Shown here: in pieces, positions 6,604 to 12,621 of the stretch
How the letters are laid out: each line of letters starts with the position of its first letter
Position numbering within the stretch: the stretch's first letter is position 1
NCBI GenBank assembly: GCA_947630885.1
Contig: CANRJI010000022.1
Coordinates: 1 to 12,621, forward strand
Origin: an uncultured Bacilli bacterium
GTDB lineage: Bacteria; Bacillota_I; Bacilli_A; RF39; UBA660
Reading direction: 5' to 3'
DNA: 12,621 nucleotides
Notes under the pieces: generated by a model
What the model saw: the letters and a program-made list of their open reading frames with translations, nothing else
What the model was told of the DNA's origin: nothing
Database searches by the model: none
Translations under genes and position numbers: made by a program

Positions 6604-6644
6604 CGTAAAAAATTATTACGATAAAGAACATAGTTATTACTATG
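6604..6644 (+). promoter_or_regulatory. Leader with two small inverted repeats before the ligase gene
   Basis: CGTAA (6604-6608) pairs with TTACG (6616-6620), and CATAGT (6629-6634) pairs with ACTATG (6639-6644) around a 4-base loop, just before the ribosome binding site GAGGAGG (6647-6653). An alternative pairing of TAGTAA (6598-6603) with TTACTA (6637-6642) would compete with the second hairpin. This could modulate translation or be an operator. It matches no riboswitch family known to me, and the stems are weak. Confidence 0.3.
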
Positions 6645-6657
6645 ATGAGGAGGTTTT

Positions 6658-8697
6658 ATGGAAAATATGAAAACAGGGTATCCACATATAGACAAGCCTT
6701 GGATGAAATTTTATGGCGAAGGCGCTGTTTATAGTGATTTACCTCAAACTAATTTAACAGAATATTTAAAAATGAGAAATGAAGGAAGGATGGGACTAGT
6801 TGCTGAAACATATTATGGTAGAAAGTTTACCTATGCTGATTTATTTGAGAAATCAGATGAAGCCGCAACTATTTTCTATCAACTTGGAATTAAGCCAGGA
6901 GAAAGTATTTTAAATCTAGTACCAAATATACCAGAGGCAGGACATTTATTAAATGGTGCAACCGAAGTTGGAATTATATCAAATTTTATTGATCCAAGAC
7001 CTGATACTCCTGATTTAGTTGCTAATGCAAGAAAGGTTTTAGAATTAATAAAATATGAAAAGCCAAAATATATTATCGCCTTAGATATGGCTTATTTGGC
7101 CGCTATTAGACCAATAGAAAAAGAACTTAAGGAGTATGGAGTAGATACAGTTATTCTTGTGTCAGCTAGTGATTCGATGAATTTGGCTGGAAAAATAGAT
7201 TATTTAAAAGATGTCATAGCATATAATCGTTTAAAAAATCTTCGAAATGCTAGAGAATTAGAAAGAATGGCTCAAGCAGATCTCGAGCAAATTGAAATAA
7301 AGAAGTTGAAATGGTATGAAGCTTTATCAGAAAAGACACAAAGTATGAAAAAGAGTAATAGTATGTTAGAAGCTGCTATTAAAGCATCACCACTAAAAAT
7401 ATATCGTTACTCTGATTTAGTAAAAGAATGTCGTTATTCAACTTATCAGCGTGTTTTAGATCCATATGCTGTAACGTATGTTGGACATACTTCCGGCACT
7501 AGTGGACTTAGACCTAAACCTATCCCTGCAACAAATATAAGTGGAATTTCTGCTTTGGAACAACTTCGTAGGGCTGATGTTGGATATAAAGAAAAAGATA
7601 ATGTTTTACATATTTTACCTTACTTTGCACCATTTGGAAAGTATGATAATTATGATAACCATTTAGCATTTGGTGCCAATGTCATTTCCATCCCTGAATT
7701 TGAAATTGCCGAGTTTGGATATCTAATTAAGAAATTTCATCCCAATGCTATTGTAGCAACACCAGCTTGGATATCTTCTTTAGTTGATTGCGAATATTTA
7801 CAAAATATCGATTTATCTTGTATAACAAGAATTATATATGGAGGAGACGCTCTTGCTCCTCAAAGAGAAGAAGTAATTAATGAATGGCTTCGAAAGCATG
7901 GAAGTAAGGCTGTCTTAGAAAAGGGCTATGGAATGAGTGAAACTTTAGGATGCTGTTCTTATGCGCAAAAAGATTATAATGCACTTGGATCAATTGGAAT
8001 ACCACTTCCAAATACAACTTTTGCTATTGTTGATCCTAATGTTGAAGATAGACTTGTTCCACTTAAATTTGAAGAAGGTAAAGATTTATTAACAGGAGAA
8101 TTAGTCGTTTCATCAGAAGCGTTGACAACAGGAAAATTAAATGGAGAAGTAATTGTACCTCACTATACATTAGATGGTAAAGATTGTATTCGTACGCGAG
8201 ATATCGTTCACATGAATCGTGATGGCATCTTCTTCCACGAAGAAAGAAAAGACCGTTCTTTTGTCAGATTTGATGGATTTAAAGTAAAACCTTACAATAT
8301 CGAAAGTAAGATACTTGAATGTCCCGCTGTTGAGGACGTTTGCTTGGTTGATTATTTTGATGATCGCCGAAGAGGAAATATGCCAATTTGTCATATCGTT
8401 CCTAAAGACAAATCAATATTAGAAGATGATAATGCTTGCATTAATTTAGTTAATGATATAGTTTATAATTATATCATTGCCGATCCTCAAATGTCTTCAA
8501 GACAAATACCAGCAAAATTTAAGTTTCATGTTTCACTTCCGCTTACAATGAGTAGTAAGACAAACTTTAATCGTCTTCGCGCTGAAGAATTAAATGATGG
8601 TGAAATAAATGTCGATGTTGATGAAACTAATTTAAATGTTGGTAGTATACATATATATAAAGTTAAAAAGAGTGTTAAGAAAAAAGTTTTAAAATAA
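6658..8697 (+). CDS. Adenylate-forming (AMP-dependent) acid ligase
   Basis: This 679-residue stand-alone member of the ANL superfamily should activate a carboxylic acid with ATP to an acyl-adenylate and probably transfer it to CoA or a carrier-protein thiol. Motifs in order: P-loop-like TSGTSGLRPKP (278-288), which has one extra residue and P for G against TSGTTGxPKG; GYGMSET (423-429); the hinge region TRD (513-515, usually TGD); RKDRSFVRFDG (530-540) followed by KPYNIE; and a C-terminal SSKTNFNRL with catalytic-type lysine K634. A long charged insertion lies between the N-terminal region and the P-loop (about 155-265). The N-terminal TGYPHIDKPW resembles AMP-binding proteins of gut Firmicutes. 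No carrier or condensation domain is fused, so the partner must be elsewhere. GAGGAGG (6647-6653) supports ATG 6658. The sensor gene follows by 20 bases with no terminator. The substrate is unknown. Confidence 0.87.
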   Translation: MENMKTGYPHIDKPWMKFYGEGAVYSDLPQTNLTEYLKMRNEGRMGLVAETYYGRKFTYADLFEKSDEAATIFYQLGIKPGESILNLVPNIPEAGHLLNGATEVGIISNFIDPRPDTPDLVANARKVLELIKYEKPKYIIALDMAYLAAIRPIEKELKEYGVDTVILVSASDSMNLAGKIDYLKDVIAYNRLKNLRNARELERMAQADLEQIEIKKLKWYEALSEKTQSMKKSNSMLEAAIKASPLKIYRYSDLVKECRYSTYQRVLDPYAVTYVGHTSGTSGLRPKPIPATNISGISALEQLRRADVGYKEKDNVLHILPYFAPFGKYDNYDNHLAFGANVISIPEFEIAEFGYLIKKFHPNAIVATPAWISSLVDCEYLQNIDLSCITRIIYGGDALAPQREEVINEWLRKHGSKAVLEKGYGMSETLGCCSYAQKDYNALGSIGIPLPNTTFAIVDPNVEDRLVPLKFEEGKDLLTGELVVSSEALTTGKLNGEVIVPHYTLDGKDCIRTRDIVHMNRDGIFFHEERKDRSFVRFDGFKVKPYNIESKILECPAVEDVCLVDYFDDRRRGNMPICHIVPKDKSILEDDNACINLVNDIVYNYIIADPQMSSRQIPAKFKFHVSLPLTMSSKTNFNRLRAEELNDGEINVDVDETNLNVGSIHIYKVKKSVKKKVLK

Positions 8698-8717
8698 GGT
8701 AATGGAGTGTGATATAG

Positions 8718-10526
8718 ATGGAGAAAATACTAGGTTTTTTGCTTATTAATGCCTATGCTCTTCTTGTTATTGTTTCAACTTGTGTAAGTTTTTTTAGCAG
8801 GAAGAGATTGCATCAAGTTGAAGATGAGACGTATAAAGGTTTCCTTTTAGCAAATGTTTTTATGTCATTAAGTGGTTTGATGCTTGGTATATTTATTTCT
8901 CCTGCTCTTCCATTTAATAAACAAATAGCATTATTATTTAATAAATTATATCTAATTGGTTTATTTCTTTGGATTACCATATTTACATTCTATATTACAT
9001 ACATATCTATAAACAAAGGTGGAAAGGCTGAGGCCATAAAGAAAATATTTAAAATTATTATTTATGTTGGTATCTTTCTTATCGTTGTTCTTCCAATTGA
9101 TATCGAATTATCCACGGATGGTAGTGCTATTGCATCTGGCCTTAGTGTTATTTTCACTTATCTTGTGTTTGCTATCTGTTTTATCGAAGAAATTATTATG
9201 GTAATCTATAATCATAAGAACTTTAAAAGTAAAAAATATCTTCCTTTATATTTATTAATTATATTAGGAACGGTAGGATTAGTTTTGCAAGTTTTAGTTC
9301 CTTCATTAAATTATCTTATTAATCCAGAACTTATCTTTATTGCTTTTGTTATGTATCATACAATTGAGAACCCTGATATTAAAATGCTTGAAGAATTACA
9401 TAGAGCTAAAGAAATATCTGATAGTTCCAATGAAGATAAAACGATGTTCTTATATAATATGACTAATGAAATAAGAGGTATTACGAGAGATATTGATAGA
9501 GATGCTGACGATATCTTAGATGAAACTGATAATAAGAAAATAAATATCGAAAATATTAATAATTTTGTTCGTAATATTAAGAGTAGTACGGCAAGATTTA
9601 CGACGATGACAAATGAAATACTAGATATATCACAAGTTGAGAGTAATAGCATTAAAATATACAATGAAAAATATAATGTCAAAAACATTATTCGTGAAGT
9701 ATATACGATGTATAAAGGCAAATGTGATAAAAAAGGCATTGAGTTTAGATTAAATATTGCTAGTGATATACCAGAATATCTTTATGGCGACAGTGTAAGT
9801 TTAAAGAAAGTATTAGTTACGATCACTGATAATGCTGTCCTTTATACTGACAGAGGATATGTTGAATTTCGAGTAAATGTCATTCGAAAAAATGATTTAT
9901 GTAGATTAGTTATAGTTGTTGAAGATTCTGAAGATTTAAATCGTATCTTTATGAAATACGGTGATGATGAGCAAAATAATGATTTAAAGAATAATCTATA
10001 TAACGCTAAAAAATTAATTACCCTAATAGGTGGAGCAATCGTACCTAGTAGTAATTATGGCAAAGGAACGACAATGAAAATAATTATTGATCAAAAAATT
10101 GCCGAGGAAGAAGAAAGCAATTTGAAAAAATATGAAAAAGTTTATGATAAAAAGAATATTTTAATTGTCGATGATAATGAAGCAAGTGGTAAAATATTTA
10201 GAAAAATATTTGAAGAATCAAATATGAATATCGAAATAGTTACTAGTGGTAAAGAATGTCTAGATAAAATAAGAAATAAAGAAAAATATGATTTGATTTT
10301 ACTAGATGAAGAGATGAGTCCATTAAGTGGTATCGAAGTTATGAAGAAGTTAAAAGAGATAAGAAACTTTAATACAGATGTATTATTACTTACGAAAGAT
10401 AATAGTTATGAATATAATGATGAATATCTAAAATATGGATTTTGTGATTATATTTTGAAACCACTTGATAAGAATGTCATCTTTGATAAATTAAATAAAT
10501 ATTTAAATAAAAAAATAGACGGGTAA
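8718..10526 (+). CDS. 7-TM hybrid histidine kinase-response regulator, kinase part degenerate
   Basis: This 602-residue membrane signalling protein has seven hydrophobic helices (about 4-25, 42-61, 74-97, 111-128, 139-164, 174-196, 203-214), then TIENPD (215-220), a junction I associate with seven-helix histidine kinases. Next come a HisKA-like region (about 240-310), a HATPase-like domain (about 340-460) and a receiver domain (about 478-600). The phosphoacceptor motif, usually MSHEIRTP, reads MTNEIRGI, with asparagine at 250. The ATP domain keeps N372-A373 (N box) and GKGTT (G2), but the G1 motif DxGxG reads DSEDL from D403, losing both glycines. The receiver keeps D485-D486, phosphoacceptor D530, T559 and K581-P582. 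It probably does not autophosphorylate on His, and its receiver may be modified by another kinase. The ribosome binding site is weak (GGAG 8704-8707); co-transcription with the ligase is likely. Confidence 0.85.
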   Translation: MEKILGFLLINAYALLVIVSTCVSFFSRKRLHQVEDETYKGFLLANVFMSLSGLMLGIFISPALPFNKQIALLFNKLYLIGLFLWITIFTFYITYISINKGGKAEAIKKIFKIIIYVGIFLIVVLPIDIELSTDGSAIASGLSVIFTYLVFAICFIEEIIMVIYNHKNFKSKKYLPLYLLIILGTVGLVLQVLVPSLNYLINPELIFIAFVMYHTIENPDIKMLEELHRAKEISDSSNEDKTMFLYNMTNEIRGITRDIDRDADDILDETDNKKINIENINNFVRNIKSSTARFTTMTNEILDISQVESNSIKIYNEKYNVKNIIREVYTMYKGKCDKKGIEFRLNIASDIPEYLYGDSVSLKKVLVTITDNAVLYTDRGYVEFRVNVIRKNDLCRLVIVVEDSEDLNRIFMKYGDDEQNNDLKNNLYNAKKLITLIGGAIVPSSNYGKGTTMKIIIDQKIAEEEESNLKKYEKVYDKKNILIVDDNEASGKIFRKIFEESNMNIEIVTSGKECLDKIRNKEKYDLILLDEEMSPLSGIEVMKKLKEIRNFNTDVLLLTKDNSYEYNDEYLKYGFCDYILKPLDKNVIFDKLNKYLNKKIDG

Positions 10527-10546
10527 TTTACTCGTCTTCTTTTTTT
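10517..10546. terminator. Bidirectional terminator between the sensor gene and tRNA-Ser
   Basis: The segment 10518-10536 folds as GACGGGTA/TTACTCGTC, an 8-bp stem with one G-U and a 3-base loop, followed by seven T at 10540-10546. On the minus strand the same hairpin is followed by a T-run from the A tract at 10509-10515, so it also serves the tRNA. The sensor gene's stop codon TAA (10524-10526) lies within the hairpin. Confidence 0.8.
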
Positions 10547-10552
10547 CCTTAG

Positions 10553-10644
10553 TGGCGGAGAGTTAGGGATTCGAACCCTAGAAACCTTTCTCAAGGTTTA
10601 TGAAATTTCGAGTTTCACACTTTCGACCACTCAGACAACTCTCC
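10553..10644 (-). tRNA. tRNA-Ser (anticodon CGA)
   Basis: The 92-base minus-strand sequence folds as a class II tRNA. The acceptor GGAGAGT pairs with ACTCTCC, followed by discriminator G and an encoded CCA. The D arm contains TGAGTGGTCGAAAG, the anticodon stem TGAAA/TTTCA encloses loop CTCGAAA with anticodon CGA (plus-strand 10608-10610), and a long variable arm AAACC/GGTTT is typical of serine. The T arm is TAGGG TTCGAAT CCCTA. It reads UCG, a rare-type codon in AT-rich genomes. It has its own promoter and is convergent with the sensor gene. Confidence 0.97.
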
Positions 10645-10653
10645 ACGAAAATT

Positions 10654-10682
10654 ATTATATCACTTCCGCCTAAAATAGTAAA
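10654..10682 (-). promoter_or_regulatory. Promoter of tRNA-Ser
   Basis: On the minus strand, TTTACT (plus 10677-10682), a 17-base spacer and TATAAT (plus 10654-10659) with TG at plus 10661-10662 form a strong extended promoter. The start would be near 10647, only a few bases before the mature 5' end at 10644. Confidence 0.8.
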
Positions 10683-10698
10683 GTCCATCAAAAATTAG

Positions 10699-10726
10699 TT
10701 GTATTTTGTCGTTTTCATGCTATAAT
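10699..10726 (+). promoter_or_regulatory. Promoter of the transketolase-like gene
   Basis: TGC followed by consensus TATAAT (10721-10726) is an extended -10. TTGTAT (10699-10704) is a weak -35 at 16 bases. It is divergent from the tRNA promoter, with 16 bases between the two -35 elements. The leader is about 20 bases long. Confidence 0.7.
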
Positions 10727-10751
10727 AAAAGTATAGAAAGTAGGTAGTTAT

Positions 10752-12621
10752 ATGAAGTTAAATGAAAAGAGAATCGTTAACGATATAAGATTATTAACTC
10801 TCGATATGATTAAAGAAGCAGGAGGGGGAAATCCAGGTATCTCATTAAGTGCGGCACCAATATTGTATACCTTATTTGCTTATCACTTAAAATTTGATTT
10901 TGAAAGAAAAAATTGGTGTAATAGAGATCGATTTGTTATGGCTTCTGGTGGTGCTTCAGCACTATTATATGCTACTTTGTTCTATTTGTTAGATGAATAT
11001 GATGCTTCCGAACTTCATCAGTATCGAAAATTATCGTCATCTCTTCCTGGCATTTGTGAGTACGATTTAAATCATCGTATCGAGATGACTGCAGGATCTG
11101 ATGGCCAAGGTTTTGCAACTTCAGTTGGTATGGCTATTGGTGAAAAATATTTAGAAGCAACTTTCAATAAAAAGAAAAATACCGTTTTCGATTATAATAT
11201 ATATACTTTTTGCTCCGAAGAAGAACTAATGGAAGGTATTACCATGGAGGCAGCATCTCTCGCAGGTACTCTATCTTTAAATAATTTGATTGTTTTATAT
11301 GATGCAAATGGTGTAACTGCTGATGGAAATATCGATAAATGTATGTTAGATGATGTATCAGCTAAATTTAGTTCCGTAGGCTGGGAAGTAATTAATGTCA
11401 AAAATGGCGATTCTGTCGGTGAAATATCGACCGCGATTGACAAAGCAAAAAAGAGTAAGAAACCAGTACTAATTAAAGTAAATACCGTCTTTGGAAATTA
11501 TTCAAAATATGCAGGTACCAATAAAATATACTCACAGATTGACGATGAAGATCTTGAAAACATTAGAGTAGCTCTAAAAGGTGGAAAAGATTTCTCTTAT
11601 AGCGAAGTAGATCGTGAAACAGCCATGAAATTTATTAAAAGTGGTATATCAGACTACTATCGTGAATGGTATTCCGAATATGAAATGTATATCGCCAATG
11701 CCACCGATAGTGAAAAAGATGCTATTAATTTAGTAATTGATGGCGAAGGAATATCTTTAGATATCGATGCAGTAGTCGATTCAAGTAAAATATTTGAAGA
11801 TAAGACAATGCGTGATATTAACTATCAAGTTATGAATGTTATAGGAACATTTATTCCAAACTTTGTTGGTGGTAGTGCTGATTCCTTTGGCACAACCAAA
11901 GCTTATTTAAAAGGTAAAAATGAATTTTCTGAAAAAGATTATGCCGGAAGAAATATCTATTTTGGAAAGAGAGAAGAAGCTATGGGCGCTATCATGAATG
12001 GTCTTGCCCTCACAAATATTCGAAGTTATGGAAGTACCGTTCTTACTTCTGTCGATAAAATGAAGTCATCGATAAGAATGAGTGCACTTATGGATTTACC
12101 AGTTACGTATATCTTTACACACGATAGTCTTCTTGCCAGTGATGAAGGAGCCGTAAGTCAGCCAGTCGAACAACTTGGAGTTCTTCGTAGTACTCCTAAT
12201 TTATCAGTTTATCGTCCTTGTGATTATAAAGAGTTAATTGGAGCTTGGACAAATATATTAAAAGAAGGAAAACCAGCAGCTTTAGTTTTACCAAAAGGAC
12301 ATAATGATACCGTTAAATATACGAGTCCAAATAAAGTTCAAAGAGGAGCATATATTGTAAGTGAAGTTAAGACAAGACTTGATTTAATTATCATTGCTAC
12401 TGGTAGTGAAGTAGAGCTTGCTCTTAAAATAAAGGAAGAATTACTTAAGAATTTTATTGAAGCAAGGGTTGTTACTATGCCTAATATGAATTTATTTTTA
12501 AAGCAAGATAAAGATTATCAAGAGCAAGTCTTTCCAACTGGCTATCGAAAAATGGTAATTGAATTATCCAATGATGCTAATTGGTATCGCTTTATCAATA
12601 GTGAAGAAGATTTCATTGGCA
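10752..12621 (+). CDS. tkt: Transketolase-family protein with degenerate active site (3' partial)
   Basis: 623 residues are visible; about 40 would be missing past the window edge, given the usual length near 660. The whole transketolase architecture aligns with the E. coli enzyme recalled from memory, including MEGITMEAASLAG, the KREEAMGAIMNGLAL block, THDS and QPVEQLG. Transketolase moves two-carbon units between sugars using thiamine diphosphate. Here many active-site residues differ. H26 of E. coli is N27 (GGNPG), H66 is G67, H100 is I101 (LPGIC), the GDG metal motif is SEE with E156 for D155, H258/H261 are lost, HGG is TNI, D469 is E465, and H473 is S469. Kept are N186, the catalytic-type E408, and the THDS histidine (457). 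ATG 10752 follows a weak TAGGTAG. The frame is open throughout, so this is not simple decay. It could be a regulator, a scaffold or an enzyme with another substrate. Confidence 0.85.
   Translation, partial: MKLNEKRIVNDIRLLTLDMIKEAGGGNPGISLSAAPILYTLFAYHLKFDFERKNWCNRDRFVMASGGASALLYATLFYLLDEYDASELHQYRKLSSSLPGICEYDLNHRIEMTAGSDGQGFATSVGMAIGEKYLEATFNKKKNTVFDYNIYTFCSEEELMEGITMEAASLAGTLSLNNLIVLYDANGVTADGNIDKCMLDDVSAKFSSVGWEVINVKNGDSVGEISTAIDKAKKSKKPVLIKVNTVFGNYSKYAGTNKIYSQIDDEDLENIRVALKGGKDFSYSEVDRETAMKFIKSGISDYYREWYSEYEMYIANATDSEKDAINLVIDGEGISLDIDAVVDSSKIFEDKTMRDINYQVMNVIGTFIPNFVGGSADSFGTTKAYLKGKNEFSEKDYAGRNIYFGKREEAMGAIMNGLALTNIRSYGSTVLTSVDKMKSSIRMSALMDLPVTYIFTHDSLLASDEGAVSQPVEQLGVLRSTPNLSVYRPCDYKELIGAWTNILKEGKPAALVLPKGHNDTVKYTSPNKVQRGAYIVSEVKTRLDLIIIATGSEVELALKIKEELLKNFIEARVVTMPNMNLFLKQDKDYQEQVFPTGYRKMVIELSNDANWYRFINSEEDFIG

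Noticed and set aside
1..12621. Mycoplasma-type genetic code (TGA as tryptophan)
   Set aside because: TGA ends rnfC and the DUF177 gene exactly where the downstream gene begins, and tryptophan is encoded by TGG throughout.
1..12621. CRISPR arrays, insertion sequences, phage genes or integration sites
   Set aside because: No regularly spaced repeats, transposase or integrase frames, or long terminal inverted repeats were seen. The tRNA-Ser 3' end has no visible duplicate in the window.
10752..12621. Transketolase gene as a decaying pseudogene
   Set aside because: No internal stop or frameshift was found over 623 codons, the promoter is intact, and structural motifs outside the active site are conserved. 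This favours a functional but altered protein.

Overview
The window is AT-rich bacterial chromosome. It reads like a low-GC Gram-positive lineage (Bacilli or Mollicutes-like relatives, possibly uncultured gut clades): purine-rich Shine-Dalgarno sites, TGn-extended -10 boxes, many AGA arginine codons, and short intergenic gaps closed by U-run hairpin terminators. TGA ends two genes (rnfC and the DUF177 gene) and tryptophan is written TGG, so the standard bacterial code applies, not the Mycoplasma code. This placement is inferred; no 16S rRNA or species-level marker is present.

Layout. Positions 1-134 hold the tail of an unrecognised gene and its terminator. Positions 144-2902 form a two-gene redox operon: an RnfC-like protein with two 4Fe-4S motifs, overlapping by 4 bases a membrane protein that fuses RnfD to an RnfG-type FMN domain. 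No RnfA, RnfB or RnfE lies beside them. Positions 2926-5250 hold an FtsK/SpoIIIE DNA translocase with its own promoter and a terminator that overlaps its stop codon. A small Nudix hydrolase follows (5268-5711). Positions 5717-6525 are the conserved DUF177 (YceD/YlbN)-rpmF pair with a clear promoter and terminator.

Positions 6551-10546 are the most unusual operon. A promoter flanked by two 9-bp direct repeats and a leader with small inverted repeats drive a stand-alone adenylate-forming ligase (679 aa). It is followed 20 bases later by a seven-helix membrane hybrid histidine kinase-response regulator. In that protein the phosphoacceptor histidine is asparagine and the G1 ATP loop is lost, while the receiver domain looks intact. 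A bidirectional terminator separates it from a convergent tRNA-Ser(CGA) gene at 10553-10644.

Positions 10699-12621 hold a transketolase-family gene, divergent from the tRNA and cut by the window end. The fold is easy to recognise over 623 residues, but most thiamine-diphosphate, metal and sugar-binding histidines and the GDG motif are replaced, so it may be a pseudoenzyme or have a new function.

The best leads are the degenerate transketolase, the ligase plus pseudokinase-receiver operon, and the minimal RnfC/RnfD-G module. All family assignments rest on motif recognition by eye; no database search was run.
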